Below are positions 1 to 8,076 of a stretch of 64,000 bases of DNA, piece by piece. The first letter of the stretch is position 1; the number at the start of each line of letters is the position of its first letter. Made by a program: the position numbers and the translations under genes. The stretch comes from Novosphingobium rosa NBRC 15208 (lineage in GTDB: Bacteria; Pseudomonadota; Alphaproteobacteria; Sphingomonadales; Sphingomonadaceae): assembly GCF_001598555.1 (NCBI RefSeq), contig NZ_BCZE01000005.1, positions 1 to 64,000 of the forward strand, given 5' to 3'. A model generated the notes under the pieces. That model searched no databases and had not been told where the DNA came from. It saw only the letters and a list, made by a program, of their open reading frames with translations.

Positions 1-1
1 C

Positions 2-475
2 GCGCGCGGCGGCCTGCCGCTCTACGCCCAGCATGTCGATCCCATCGACACCGGCACGCTGGTCGATATCTTCCGTGACGATCCCAAGGCCAGCCTGCTG
101 GGCACCGATGCCCTGCGCGACGGGGTGGACGTGCCCGGCCACTCGCTGCGGCTGGTGGTGATGGAGCAGGTGCCTTGGCCCAAGCCCACCATCCTGCACC
201 GCGCCCGCCGCGCCGCTCACCCCGCCGGCGGCCAGGCCCATGACGACCGCATCATCCGCGCCCGCCTCGCGCAGGCCTTCGGGCGCCTGATCCGCACGCA
301 GGGCGACAAGGGGCATTTCGTGGTGCTGTCCTCGGCCTTCCCCAGCCGCCTGCTCAGCGCCTTTCCGCCCGGCACCCCCATTCATCGCCTTTCGCTCGAC
401 GAGGCTTTACAACGGGTGACGGCGGGTGTCTCTGCTTGGCAAGAGGCGGAAAGCCTCACGTCGTCCAAGGAATGA
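2..475 (+). CDS. DinG/XPD-family ATP-dependent helicase, C-terminal part (partial)
   Basis: Only the last 157 codons are visible; the frame is open from base 2 and the gene begins before the window. The segment matches the second RecA-like domain of DinG/XPD superfamily 2 helicases: a stretch ending GTDALRDGVDVPG resembles motif V, and QAFGRLIRTQGDKG fits motif VI with the Gln and the two Arg residues that contact ATP. A run after it (HFVVLSSAFPSRLLSAFP) resembles the usual DinG C-terminus. Such enzymes unwind DNA 5' to 3' in repair. The N-terminal iron-sulfur region cannot be seen, so DinG versus another XPD relative is inferred. The next gene begins 13 bases after the stop codon. Confidence 0.8.
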   Translation, partial: ARGGLPLYAQHVDPIDTGTLVDIFRDDPKASLLGTDALRDGVDVPGHSLRLVVMEQVPWPKPTILHRARRAAHPAGGQAHDDRIIRARLAQAFGRLIRTQGDKGHFVVLSSAFPSRLLSAFPPGTPIHRLSLDEALQRVTAGVSAWQEAESLTSSKE

Positions 476-488
476 CTGAAACCGTCGC

Positions 489-1046
489 ATGAAAACTCTG
501 GGCATCTTCCGCCACGCCAAATCCGACTGGGACGATCCGCGCGCCCGCGATTTCGACCGGCCCCTGAATGCGCGCGGCCTGCGCTGGGCGCCCCGCATGG
601 GCCAGCACATCAGCGAGTGGAGCCAGCAGCAGGGCTTCACCTGGGACCGCGTGATGTCCTCCCCCGCCGTGCGCGCCGCCCAGACCATCGAACTGGCCGC
701 CGAGGGCGCGGGCATGCCCCAAGGCGCGGCGCTGGCCATCAACTGGGACCGGCGGCTCTATCTGGCCAGTTCGGTCACGCTGATCGATGTGCTGCGCGAG
801 TTGGACGAGAACCTCTCCACCGTGCTGATGGTGGGCCACAATCCGGGGCTTGAGGATCTGATCTTCGATCTGGTGCCCGACAATGGCTCAAGCCCGCTGC
901 GCGACGAGGTGGAGATGAAATTCCCCACCGCCAGCTTCGCCGTGCTGGAACTGGATGTGGAGCGCTGGGCGCAGGTCGAGGATGGTTGCGCGCGGTTTAC
1001 GCATCTCAAGCGCCCGCGCGATCTGGCTGCGGGGGAGCCGCTTTAA
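489..1046 (+). CDS. SixA-like histidine phosphatase
   Basis: 185 residues of the histidine phosphatase superfamily. The catalytic RHA motif is at residues 8-10 (nucleophile His9), followed by SSPAVRAAQT (57-66, the Arg pocket) and VGHNPGLED with the second His at about 117. The KSDW after RHA and the compact size fit the SixA branch, whose E. coli member removes phosphate from phosphohistidine on HPt or PTS proteins. Its true substrate here is unknown. It follows the helicase gene closely, so the two may be co-transcribed. A structured repeat begins 22 bases after the stop. Confidence 0.85.
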   Translation: MKTLGIFRHAKSDWDDPRARDFDRPLNARGLRWAPRMGQHISEWSQQQGFTWDRVMSSPAVRAAQTIELAAEGAGMPQGAALAINWDRRLYLASSVTLIDVLRELDENLSTVLMVGHNPGLEDLIFDLVPDNGSSPLRDEVEMKFPTASFAVLELDVERWAQVEDGCARFTHLKRPRDLAAGEPL

Positions 1047-1068
1047 GGGTTTTAAGAAGAGAGAAGAT

Positions 1069-1300
1069 GCGAGGGGGTTACCCCCTCGCGCTCCCATTCC
1101 GTCTCCCGGCGATGGGGTGGTGGCGCCGAAAGGATGTGCCCAGGCTCTCCACCCGCGCGACCTTAAGCGCCGCAGGCAGTTGATCCGGAACGATAGCGCC
1201 GTCTCGGAATTGTTGCCTGCGGCGCAGCGACGTTGGCTCTCTGGCCGAACCCCTGGCACAACGTAGGCATGAACGGGAGCGCGAGGGCAATGGCCCTCGC
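1069..1300. repeat. Dispersed structured repeat, copy 1 (orientation B, 232 bp)
   Basis: Lies between the convergent SixA-like and MerR genes. Left hairpin 1069-1089 has GCGAGGGGG/CCCCCTCGC arms and right hairpin 1281-1300 has GCGAGGGC/GCCCTCGC arms. Inside are the central CGCCGCAGGC and GCCTGCGGCG pair, CTCTCCACC on the left and GGCCGAACCC on the right. It is flanked by a purine-rich tract on the left and a pyrimidine-rich tract on the right. The same parts recur in nine other places in the window. Short ORFs that run through it are not credible genes. Confidence 0.9.
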
Positions 1301-1314
1301 ATTTCCCACTTTCC

Positions 1315-1905
1315 TTATTCTTCCCCAAGCAACCGAGCCAGATCGCTGCGCAACCCGATCAACGCATCCAGCAGATCGTCCTGAGGCAGACGCAGCACAG
1401 GCGGGGCAGCATCCATCAGCAAAGGCAGAAGCGCCTGCGGTTCAACAGGCTGATCCGCAACCTTCGGCGCCCTCGCCCGCTCCTCCAGATATTGCCGCGC
1501 GCCGCGCAGCGTATAGCCCTGCGCATGGACAAGCTGGTGGATCTCGGCCAGCAGCGCCACGTCCTCGGGGCGGTAATAGCGCCTGCCGCCGCCGCGCTTG
1601 ACCGGGCGGAGCATGGGAAATTGCTCTTCCCAGTAGCGCAGCACATGCGGGGCGATGGAGAGCGCGCGCGTAACCTCGCCAATGGTGCGCAGAGCGTCGG
1701 GCGCCTTGCCGTCATCGAACAACGCTTGAATGTCGCCGGATGCGGCCAAACCTTTTCCTCGCTCAAACATATCTGGCCCAGAAACGGTGACAGCCGAAGC
1801 GCCCCCCGGCACTCCGGCTGTCTTCGTCGGCTGATGAGGCTGTTCGGGCCTACCCGTCAAGGGATTCCTTGACGTCATGCCCTCAGTCTCTGCCGAGCCG
1901 AACAT
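1315..1905 (-). CDS. MerR-family transcriptional regulator
   Basis: 196 residues if the first ATG is used. A MerR DNA-binding domain starts near residue 73: TIGEVTRALSIAPHVLRYWEEQFP is the helix-turn-helix and RPVKRGGGRRYYRPEDVALL is the first wing. No metal-binding cysteines follow, so it is probably not a metal sensor. The first 70 residues are low in complexity; starts at 1878 or 1770 are also possible because no start has a convincing ribosome site. It follows ihfA by 25 bases, an arrangement common in alphaproteobacteria after fabH. The target genes are unknown. Confidence 0.85.
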   Translation of the reverse strand: MFGSAETEGMTSRNPLTGRPEQPHQPTKTAGVPGGASAVTVSGPDMFERGKGLAASGDIQALFDDGKAPDALRTIGEVTRALSIAPHVLRYWEEQFPMLRPVKRGGGRRYYRPEDVALLAEIHQLVHAQGYTLRGARQYLEERARAPKVADQPVEPQALLPLLMDAAPPVLRLPQDDLLDALIGLRSDLARLLGEE

Positions 1906-1930
1906 CGGCGTTGTCGTTCAGCCGATCTTG

Positions 1931-2227
1931 TCATTCACCCGAGACGCGGTCTTTCAACATCTGGCTGGCGCGGAACGTCAGCACGCGTCGCGGGGTAATC
2001 GGCACTTCGACGCCGGTCTTGGGATTGCGTCCGATCCGTTCGGTCTTGTCACGCAGAAGGAACGTGCCGAAACCGGAAATCTTGACGTTTTCACCCTCAG
2101 CCAGAGCATCGCTCATGTGATCGAGAATGGCTTCCACCATGCCAAGCGATTCCGCGCGGGAATAGCCCAGCTTACGATTGATGGCTTCGGCCAGATCTGC
2201 ACGTGTGAGTGTGTTCATGGAGCGCAT
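1931..2227 (-). CDS. ihfA: Integration host factor subunit alpha
   Basis: 98 residues covering the complete HU/IHF fold: [16 protein letters not shown] at the N-terminus, then [25 protein letters not shown], which carries the DNA-minor-groove arm with its conserved Arg and Asn-Pro, then [15 protein letters not shown] bends DNA for replication initiation, recombination and sigma-54 promoters. The start at 2227 is preferred because a GGGGGGA ribosome site lies 5 bases upstream of it; a second in-frame ATG at 2218 gives MNTLTR. Fourth gene in the rpmF-plsX-fabH-ihfA-merR series, with 173 bases after fabH that may carry its own promoter. Confidence 0.95.
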   Translation of the reverse strand: MRSMNTLTRADLAEAINRKLGYSRAESLGMVEAILDHMSDALAEGENVKISGFGTFLLRDKTERIGRNPKTGVEVPITPRRVLTFRASQMLKDRVSGE

Positions 2228-2400
2228 CTGTTTCCCCCCCATAGCCTTGAAAAAGCGACCCTCCCGAGTCCGAGAGATAGCAAATCCACACGGGATTACA
2301 ACGCCATCCTGCAGGACAGGACGCGCTGGCGGGGTGATTTGTTCCACAATGGTGCGAAGAATGGTGAATTCGCGTGGCAGATTGCCTTTTCCAAGGCGAA

Positions 2401-3372
2401 TCAGATGCGAATCAGGCTGGCGCCCCAGGTAAAGCCGCCGCCCATCGCCTCGATCATCACCAGATCGCCCGGCTTGATCCGCCCGTCACGCATCGCCACA
2501 TCCAGCGCCAGCGGCACGGAGGCGGCAGAGGTGTTGGCGTGGCGGTCCACCGTGACCACGACCTTGGCCGGATCCATGTTCAGCTTGCGCGCGGTGGCGT
2601 CCAGAATGCGGGCATTGGCCTGATGCGGCACCAGCCAGTCGATGTCATCGGCGGTGAAGCCGGCGTCGCCCAGCACCTCGCCCAGCACGCTGGAGAGGTT
2701 GTTGACGGCATGGCGGAAGACCTCGCGGCCCTTCATGCGCAGCTTGCCGATCTGCCCGGTGGTGCTGGCGCCGCCATCGACAAAGAGCAGCTGATTATGC
2801 GCGCCATCGGCATGCAGGCGGGTGGCCAGAATGCCGGGCGCGTCCGCAGCATCGCTCTCGCGCGCTTCCAGAACGATGGCGCCCGCGCCGTCGCCAAAGA
2901 GCACGCAGGTGGCGCGGTCTTCCCAGTCGAGGATGCGGCTGAAGGTTTCCGAGCCGATCACCAGCGCGCGCCTGGCCATGCCGGTGCGCAGCATCGAATC
3001 GGCCACGCCCACGGCGTAAACGAAGCCCGAGCAGACCGCCGCCACGTCGAAGGCGATACCGCCGCGCGCGCCGATGGCTTCCTGCACGATGGTGGCGGTG
3101 GCGGGAAAGGTCTGGTCGGGCGTGGCGGTGGCCAGCACGATCAGATCGATGTCGGCGCCGGTCAGCCCTGCGGCCTCCAGCGCGTTGCGCGCGGCGGCGG
3201 TGGCCAGCGTCGCGGTGGTTTCGCCCTCACCGGCGATGTGACGGGTGCGGATGCCCGTGCGCTCGACGATCCACTCGTCGCTGGTGTCAACCTGCTCCGC
3301 CAGTTCGGCGTTGGTGACGAGACGCACCGGCAGCGAACTGCCGGTGCCGGTGAGCACGGATCGAAGGGTCAC
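2401..3372 (-). CDS. fabH: 3-oxoacyl-ACP synthase III (FabH)
   Basis: 323 residues, the usual FabH length. The thiolase-fold catalytic triad is visible: Cys114 in [10 protein letters not shown], His250 in VPHQANARI and Asn280 in [10 protein letters not shown]. The N-terminal [19 protein letters not shown] and [17 protein letters not shown] are typical. FabH condenses acetyl-CoA with malonyl-ACP to start fatty acid synthesis. Its start overlaps the plsX stop by four bases (ATGA), indicating translational coupling of fatty acid initiation and phospholipid synthesis genes. Confidence 0.97.
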   Translation of the reverse strand: MTLRSVLTGTGSSLPVRLVTNAELAEQVDTSDEWIVERTGIRTRHIAGEGETTATLATAAARNALEAAGLTGADIDLIVLATATPDQTFPATATIVQEAIGARGGIAFDVAAVCSGFVYAVGVADSMLRTGMARRALVIGSETFSRILDWEDRATCVLFGDGAGAIVLEARESDAADAPGILATRLHADGAHNQLLFVDGGASTTGQIGKLRMKGREVFRHAVNNLSSVLGEVLGDAGFTADDIDWLVPHQANARILDATARKLNMDPAKVVVTVDRHANTSAASVPLALDVAMRDGRIKPGDLVMIEAMGGGFTWGASLIRI

Positions 3373-4436
3373 TGAGAAGCACCTGCCACGGACTTTGCGG
3401 TGTTACGGATCTTGTCGGTCCCCAACCGGTCGAGGTCGGCGGCAATATGCTCGGTCAGTTTTTCCTCCAGCAGCCGCTGGGTCACGCCCACGGCATTGGC
3501 CACGCCCAGCGCATTGGCGCTGCCGTGACTTTTCACCACCACACCGTTCAACCCGAGGAAGACGGCGCCATTGTGATTGTTGGGATCGAGATGATGCTTG
3601 AGCAATTCCGTCGCCGGACGCGAGATCAGGAAACCGATCTTGGAGCGCAGCGAGGAGGCAAAGGAACGACGCAGCAGATCACCGACGAAACGCGCGGTGC
3701 CCTCGACAGCCTTCAGGGCGATGTTGCCCGAAAAGCCATCGGTGACCACCACATCGACCTCGCCGCGGCAGAGCTTGTCCGCCTCGGTGAAGCCGTCGAA
3801 AGCGATCGACAGACCGGCAGCCGCCGCCTTGAGCTGCGTAGCAGCGTCACGCAGTTCCTCGGTGCCCTTGTTGTCCTCGGTGCCGATGTTCAGGATGCGC
3901 ACGCGCGGCTCGGCCCGGCCCGTCACGATGCGCGAATAAGCCGCGCCCATGATGGCGAACTGCACCAGATTGCGGGCATCGCATTCCGTGTTGGCGCCAA
4001 GATCCAGCATCACCAGATCGCTGCTGTCCAGCGTGGGCAGCAGAGCGGCCAGCGCGGGCCGGTCGATGCCCGGCATGGTGCGCAGCGCCAGCTTGGAAAT
4101 CGCCATCAGCGCGCCGGTGTTGCCCGCCGAAAGGGCGGCGCCGGCAAGGCCGTCACGCACGGCGTGAATGGCCAGCCCCATCGAGGTGGTGCGCGCACGG
4201 CGCAGAGCCTGACTGGGCTTTTCCTCTCCGCTGATCACATCCTGCGCATGCAGGATCTCGACAGCGGAACGCAGATCGGAATGATGATCGAGAGCGCTGC
4301 TGATCTGGGCCTCGTCACCCACCAAAAGGAAACGCGCACGATCGTGCCGCTGACGGGCCAATGCCACGCCAGCGACCATCGTGCGCACACCCTCATCACC
4401 GCCCATCGCGTCAACGGCGATACGCGGCGAAGTCAT
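3369..4436 (-). CDS. plsX: Phosphate acyltransferase PlsX
   Basis: 355 residues. N-terminal [12 protein letters not shown], the [14 protein letters not shown] segment and [30 protein letters not shown] are hallmark PlsX blocks. The enzyme makes acyl-phosphate from acyl-ACP for PlsY in glycerolipid synthesis and is a peripheral membrane protein. It sits between rpmF (36 bases upstream) and fabH (four-base overlap), the standard bacterial gene order. Confidence 0.97.
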   Translation of the reverse strand: MTSPRIAVDAMGGDEGVRTMVAGVALARQRHDRARFLLVGDEAQISSALDHHSDLRSAVEILHAQDVISGEEKPSQALRRARTTSMGLAIHAVRDGLAGAALSAGNTGALMAISKLALRTMPGIDRPALAALLPTLDSSDLVMLDLGANTECDARNLVQFAIMGAAYSRIVTGRAEPRVRILNIGTEDNKGTEELRDAATQLKAAAAGLSIAFDGFTEADKLCRGEVDVVVTDGFSGNIALKAVEGTARFVGDLLRRSFASSLRSKIGFLISRPATELLKHHLDPNNHNGAVFLGLNGVVVKSHGSANALGVANAVGVTQRLLEEKLTEHIAADLDRLGTDKIRNTAKSVAGASQ

Positions 4437-4472
4437 GGGTGCTTACCTCCTGCTGTCAGCGCGCGGTTGCGC

Positions 4473-4652
4473 TTACAGGCCAACCGCGACAATCTCGCGA
4501 CCATTGTAGTGGCCGCAAGCGTTGCACAGGTTATGCGGGCGCTTCAGCTCGCCGCAGTTCGAGCACTCGTGGAACGCCTCGACCGACAGCGCGTCATGGC
4601 TGCGACGCATGCCCCGGCGAGAAGGGGAGGTTTTTCTTTTGGGGACAGCCAT
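4473..4652 (-). CDS. rpmF: 50S ribosomal protein L32
   Basis: 59 residues starting [19 protein letters not shown], the invariant L32 N-terminus. The tail has [20 protein letters not shown], four cysteines in two CxxC pairs that form the zinc ribbon. The longer open frame upstream to 4715 is rejected because family members start at MAVPKRK and an AGGTG site precedes this ATG. It is the first gene of the rpmF-plsX-fabH series. Confidence 0.97.
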   Translation of the reverse strand: MAVPKRKTSPSRRGMRRSHDALSVEAFHECSNCGELKRPHNLCNACGHYNGREIVAVGL

Positions 4653-4733
4653 GGAGGCACCTGTTCCTGAAAATTCGTTACCGACAGTAAAAGCCGCCTC
4701 AATGCATCTCAGCACCGGCGGAGCGAAGGCGCG

Positions 4734-4761
4734 CCTATAGCGAATTTGGCGTGTGTTGCAA
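4734..4761 (-). promoter_or_regulatory. Possible sigma-70-type promoter for rpmF-plsX-fabH
   Basis: On the minus strand TTGCAA (4761-4756) and TATAGG (4739-4734) are 16 bases apart and lie about 80 bases upstream of the rpmF start. The match is moderate and no transcript data support it. Confidence 0.35.
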
Positions 4762-4834
4762 GCTTCTCTGGTCTAATCGGCGCAACGAACTGAAAGATAT
4801 CTGTCATCAACGCCTTTAGGGGGAAGCGACAAAC

Positions 4835-5257
4835 ATGCCCGTAAGCCTGACAATCCCGATGATCCTGCCCACCACGCTGGCTTTGGCAGCTGCGGCCGCG
4901 CTGATCAACTTCTGGCTGAGCCTGCGCATCGGCCAGCTGCGCGGCAAGCTGAAGGTGGATGTGGGCGATGGCGGGCATGATTCGATTTTCCGCCGCATGC
5001 GCGCTCACGCCAATTTCAGCGAGAACACGCCGATCCTGCTGATTCTCGTCGCCGCGATCGAGCTGAGCGGCAGGGGCAGCTGGTGGCTGCCCGTGGTGGG
5101 CGCCATCTATATGCTGGGCCGCGTGACGCACGCCTGGGGCATGGATGGGCGTTTCCGCGCGGGCCGAATCTTCGGCGCGGTCTCGGCCATTCTGATCCAG
5201 CTGGGCCTGGGCGGCTTCGCGCTGTTTGTGGCGATGCATCAGATGATGCATCCCTGA
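4835..5257 (+). CDS. MAPEG-family integral membrane protein
   Basis: 140 residues with four predicted hydrophobic segments (about 5-27, 66-80, 83-96 and 115-134). The pattern FWLSLRIGQLRGKLKV followed by RMRAHANFSENTPILLILVA matches MAPEG proteins, where the R-x-x-R-A-H-x-N-x-x-E core binds glutathione. Bacterial members are mostly uncharacterised; possible glutathione transferase or peroxidase activity is inferred from the family only. It is divergent from rpmF and convergent with the following hydrolase. Confidence 0.85.
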   Translation: MPVSLTIPMILPTTLALAAAAALINFWLSLRIGQLRGKLKVDVGDGGHDSIFRRMRAHANFSENTPILLILVAAIELSGRGSWWLPVVGAIYMLGRVTHAWGMDGRFRAGRIFGAVSAILIQLGLGGFALFVAMHQMMHP

Positions 5258-5259
5258 TG

Positions 5260-5287
5260 AAAATTGGGGGCGGTTCGCGCCGCCCCC
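5260..5287 (-). terminator. Intrinsic terminator between convergent genes
   Basis: GGGGGCGG (5266-5273) pairs with CCGCCCCC (5280-5287) around a six-base loop. Read on the minus strand, the stem is followed by AATTTTC, so it fits termination of the MBL hydrolase gene (ending 5296). On the plus strand the tail is poor, so it would serve the MAPEG gene less well. Confidence 0.6.
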
Positions 5288-5295
5288 TTCAACCG

Positions 5296-5967
5296 TCAAC
5301 CGTAGCGGCTGCCCACAAAGGGGTTGGTCAGCATCTCATGGCCGAAGCTGCTCATCGGGCCGTGGCCGGGGATGAAATTCACATCCTTGCCCAGCGGCCA
5401 CAGCTTCCCGGTGATCGAGTCGATCAGCTGCTGGTGATTGCCCTTGGGGAAATCCGTCCGCCCGATCGAGCCCTGGAAGATCACATCCCCCACAATCGCC
5501 AACCGCGATTCTTCGTGGAAAAACACCACATGGCCGGGCGTATGGCCGGGGCAGTGGATCACATTCAGCGTCAGCTCGCCCACGGTGACGGTGTCGCCAT
5601 CCTGCAGCCAGCGAGTCGGCTCGAAGCTTTTGCCTTCAAGGCCCATGCGGGTGTGGGGATCGTCGAGACCCTCGATCCAGAAGCGATCATCCTCATGCGG
5701 GCCTTCCAGCGGCAGGCCCAGCTCCTCGGCCAGCACGCCCGCCAGACCGCAGTGGTCCATATGGCCATGGGTGACGAGCAGCTTCTCCAGCGTGACCCCC
5801 GCCTTGGCGACTCCCGCCTTCAGCCTGTCGAGATCGCCACCCGGATCGACCAGCGCCCCGCGCATCGTTTTGGTGCACCAGATCAGCGAGCAATTCTGCT
5901 GAAAGGCGGTAACGGGAATGATCGCCGCGCGGAGTGGCGGTTCGGGCTTGGTGGGATTGGTGGCCAT
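5296..5967 (-). CDS. MBL-fold metallo-hydrolase (YcbL/glyoxalase II-like)
   Basis: 223 residues. The metal-binding signature THGHMDHCG is at 66-74, with further ligands in CPGHTPGHVVF and a late FIPGHGP. AFQQNCSLIWC near the N-terminus and LVDPGGD are typical of the YcbL-type glyoxalase II-like group, which hydrolyse thioesters and probably bind two Zn ions. The exact substrate cannot be assigned. It is divergent from the thioredoxin-like gene at 6067. Confidence 0.85.
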   Translation of the reverse strand: MATNPTKPEPPLRAAIIPVTAFQQNCSLIWCTKTMRGALVDPGGDLDRLKAGVAKAGVTLEKLLVTHGHMDHCGLAGVLAEELGLPLEGPHEDDRFWIEGLDDPHTRMGLEGKSFEPTRWLQDGDTVTVGELTLNVIHCPGHTPGHVVFFHEESRLAIVGDVIFQGSIGRTDFPKGNHQQLIDSITGKLWPLGKDVNFIPGHGPMSSFGHEMLTNPFVGSRYG

Positions 5968-6066
5968 GACATCGGGAGATAGCGGCGAAAATCATATGCG
6001 CAAAGGGCGTTGCGCATAAGCGATCCGGGCCTATAAAAACTCCACTCGTTCACTTGGAATTATCCG

Positions 6067-6579
6067 ATGCGCCTTTCTTTTGCCCTGTCGCTCCTCGCAA
6101 CGGCTCTGGTTGCCGCTCCCGCATCGGCTGCGCCTGCGCCGCGCGTTGCGGCCATCGGCTTCGAGCAGCTGAAGCAGCCCCTGCCCTATCCCTATGACGA
6201 GAACGCCAATGCCAGGGCGCAGATCGCCAGGGCCTCCGCGCTGGCGAAGCAGCAGCACAAGCTGTTGCTGATCGACTTCGGCGGCAATTGGTGCGCCGAC
6301 TGCCGCCTGCTGGCCGGCACCATGGAGCTGCCCGAGGTGAAGGCCTTCGTGGCGAAGCATTATGTCGAGGTGACGGTCGATGTGGGCCGCTTCAACAAGA
6401 ACCTCGACATCTGGCAGAGCTATGGCCAGCCCGCGCGCCCTGTCGGCGTGCCGGCGGTGCTGGTGGTCGATCCGCGCAACCGCAAGCTGGTGAACAAGGG
6501 CCATGAAACCGCGCTGGCCGATGCCCGCCAGATGAACCCGCAGGCACTGGCCGACTGGCTGGCCAGCTGGACGAAATGA
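6067..6579 (+). CDS. Exported thioredoxin-family protein
   Basis: 170 residues with a signal peptide (residues 1-22, hydrophobic core then ASAAPA). A thioredoxin fold follows, with the redox motif WCADC at 75-79 and the cis-proline region RPVGVPAVLVVD. The WCADC motif is of the kind seen in DsbD C-terminal and thioredoxin_7-like domains. It is probably a periplasmic disulfide reductase or thiol-quality protein, but no partner is encoded nearby. It ends 18 bases before the convergent S24 repressor gene. Confidence 0.8.
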   Translation: MRLSFALSLLATALVAAPASAAPAPRVAAIGFEQLKQPLPYPYDENANARAQIARASALAKQQHKLLLIDFGGNWCADCRLLAGTMELPEVKAFVAKHYVEVTVDVGRFNKNLDIWQSYGQPARPVGVPAVLVVDPRNRKLVNKGHETALADARQMNPQALADWLASWTK

Positions 6580-6597
6580 CGCATGACGCGGGCGGGG

Positions 6598-7248
6598 TCA
6601 GATCCGCCCGCATTTCCAAACGACTCGACCGATGATCGCCACCTCGTCCAGCGGAAGATCATAGGGGGCGTAGCGCGGATTCTCGCTGATCACATGGACC
6701 TGCCCCGGCTGCCGGAAGGCCAGCCGTTTGACCAGCAAGGTCTCGCCCAGCCGCAACACATGGACGCCGTCGCCCCAGTCGCGCGGGCGCACATCGATCA
6801 GGATCTCGTCGCCATCATGCAGGGCGGGCTCCATCGAGTCGCCCGCCACGGCAATCGCCGAGAGATGGGCCGGATCGAGCCCCTGCCCCCGCAGCCAGCG
6901 CCGTGCATAGCGGAAATGGCCGAAAGGCTTTTCCCCCACCACAAGCGCCCCGGGCCCGGCTGAAGCATCCAGCGCCAGGCGCGGCACATCGACCCAGGCC
7001 GATGCTTCCCGCTTCGGGACCAAGGGCAAGGATTTATCCTCCACCCCGCCCAGCTCCGACTCAGCAACGCCGAAGAAGCGGGCCAGGGTGCGGCGGTCTC
7101 CCTCCTCCAGCTTGCGCGGGCTGCCCTTGCGCACAAATTGTTGAAGATAAGTGGTATTACGCCCGATCAATTCCGAGAGCGCGGCCAGACTCGTCCTGCG
7201 CTCCTGCGCCAGTTCGACCAGACGGCTGCGCGGATCCTCGGTGTTCAT
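6598..7248 (-). CDS. S24-family (LexA/CI-like) transcriptional repressor
   Basis: 216 residues. N-terminal helix-turn-helix (about 8-60, SLAALSELIGRNTTYLQQFVRKG) is joined to a peptidase S24 domain. Ser138 in AGDSMEPALHDGDEILID and Lys174 in LLVKRLAF form the catalytic pair. An Ala97-Gly98 bond in ASAGPG lies 40 residues before the Ser, close to the spacing of the self-cleavage site in LexA and phage CI. Cleavage on DNA damage is therefore plausible but unproven. The start at 7248 (MNTEDPR) is chosen over 7302 because the longer form would run through the operator-like sequences at 7263-7311. Confidence 0.85.
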   Translation of the reverse strand: MNTEDPRSRLVELAQERRTSLAALSELIGRNTTYLQQFVRKGSPRKLEEGDRRTLARFFGVAESELGGVEDKSLPLVPKREASAWVDVPRLALDASAGPGALVVGEKPFGHFRYARRWLRGQGLDPAHLSAIAVAGDSMEPALHDGDEILIDVRPRDWGDGVHVLRLGETLLVKRLAFRQPGQVHVISENPRYAPYDLPLDEVAIIGRVVWKCGRI

Positions 7249-7262
7249 ACGCCATCTTACCA

Positions 7263-7276
7263 TAGGAAATTTCCTA
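7263..7276. promoter_or_regulatory. Perfect palindrome, possible repressor operator
   Basis: TAGGAAATTTCCTA is a perfect 14-base palindrome located 15 bases upstream of the S24 repressor start. Its position between the divergent repressor and HTH-protein genes suits an autoregulatory operator. Which protein binds is inference. Confidence 0.5.
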
Positions 7277-7296
7277 GACAAGTAGGACTTCGAATG

Positions 7297-7311
7297 GAAC
7301 ATTTAGGGAAC
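7297..7311. promoter_or_regulatory. LexA-type SOS box (GAAC-N7-GAAC)
   Basis: GAAC at 7297-7300 and GAAC at 7308-7311 are separated by seven bases. Read on the other strand this is GTTC-N7-GTTC, the direct-repeat box known for alphaproteobacterial LexA. It lies in the intergenic region between the S24 repressor and two small genes, about 50 bases upstream of each start. Binding by LexA, or by the S24 protein itself, is inferred. Confidence 0.6.
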
Positions 7312-7359
7312 ATTCTGATTCGGGCTCCATCACAGGCGCCCACATGAAAGGGGGCTTTG

Positions 7360-7557
7360 ATGTTGCTCAGAAGGATCGAGACGTTTCTGCGCCACAGCGG
7401 CATGCCGTGGACCAAATTCGGGCGTCTGGTGGCGCATGACCCGCGTCTGGTCGGCGATATGCGCAATGGCCGCGTGCCGCGCGAAGACCTCGCCCGCCGC
7501 ATCGAGGCTTTTCTCGAAAACCAGACCCAATCCAGGGAGACCGACCATGCGCTTTGA
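7360..7557 (+). CDS. Small helix-turn-helix protein
   Basis: 65 residues from an ATG with a GGGGG ribosome site 6 bases upstream. The segment FGRLVAHDPRLVGDMRNGRVPREDLARRIEAFL looks like a short helix-turn-helix of the XRE kind, with the recognition helix around DPRLVGDMRNG. No other domain is present. The next gene overlaps it by 11 bases, so the two are probably translated together. It lies just downstream of a LexA-type box. The function is unknown. Confidence 0.65.
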   Translation: MLLRRIETFLRHSGMPWTKFGRLVAHDPRLVGDMRNGRVPREDLARRIEAFLENQTQSRETDHAL

Positions 7558-7966
7558 TTTCCACCATGGGCGCGATCTGATCCGCCTGTTCGCCGGCCCC
7601 TCGCGCAAGGCCGCAACGCAGGATGGCGGCGGCGCGCTGGGCTCGCGGCGACGGCGTGATCCGGCTCTGCGCCTGCTCGATGCGGTGATGCGGCTGGCCG
7701 GGCCTGAAGCCGAGCTGATCTCCCACGCCGAAAGGCCCTGGGCCAGCGCCACCTTTTCGGGCACGCGCCACACCATCACGCTCAGCTTTGCGGGCCATCC
7801 GGGCATCACCGCAGGCGAGGCCTTCATCGCGCTGCTGCCCGATCATGAATTCCATCTGCCGGGTCGGCTGGTGGCCGATGCGGGCGTCAGCGAGGTGACG
7901 CATCTCACCCAGCCCCGACCGTTGATGGTGGTCGAGACCGATCTGTTGCTGCTCAACGAAATCTGA
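7547..7966 (+). CDS. Conserved hypothetical protein
   Basis: 139 residues starting MRFDFHHGRD; a longer frame from 7436 is rejected because it would run through the preceding gene. The C-terminal half (ATFSGTRHTITLSFAGHPGITAGEAFIALLPDHEFHLPG) looks like a compact beta domain. There is no signal peptide or membrane segment and I recognise no named family. The 11-base overlap with the small HTH gene and a shared LexA-type box upstream suggest a two-gene stress cassette, which is inference. Confidence 0.7.
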   Translation: MRFDFHHGRDLIRLFAGPSRKAATQDGGGALGSRRRRDPALRLLDAVMRLAGPEAELISHAERPWASATFSGTRHTITLSFAGHPGITAGEAFIALLPDHEFHLPGRLVADAGVSEVTHLTQPRPLMVVETDLLLLNEI

Positions 7967-7974
7967 GGGGCCCA

Positions 7975-8019
7975 GAGCGTTTTCAAGCCGGGTGGAACAC
8001 CCGGCGACCTGGAAAACGC
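7975..8019. repeat. Palindromic intergenic repeat (GCGTTTTC type)
   Basis: GCGTTTTC...GCCGGGTG / CACCCGGC...GAAAACGC forms a long imperfect hairpin directly after the preceding stop codon. The sequence looks like palindromic repeats scattered in alphaproteobacterial genomes. Read from either strand it could act as a transcript end between two convergent genes. Confidence 0.55.
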
Positions 8020-8033
8020 GGCAACCAAAAACT

Positions 8034-8076
8034 TAGAGCGGTTGATCCGATGCAATCGGATCGTGAACCGCTCTAA
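8034..8076. repeat. Palindromic intergenic repeat (AGAGCGGTT type)
   Basis: TTAGAGCGGTT at the left end is repeated inverted as AACCGCTCTAA at the right end, with ATCCGAT/ATCGGAT pairing inside. It forms a near-perfect hairpin and overlaps the last codon of the convergent gene at 8073. It is probably a second dispersed palindrome, distinct from the one at 7975. Confidence 0.6.

Noticed and set aside
955-1601. Several short ORFs within and around repeat copy 1
   Set aside because: They are composed of repeat sequence, differ between copies and have no homologous counterpart in the other nine copies.
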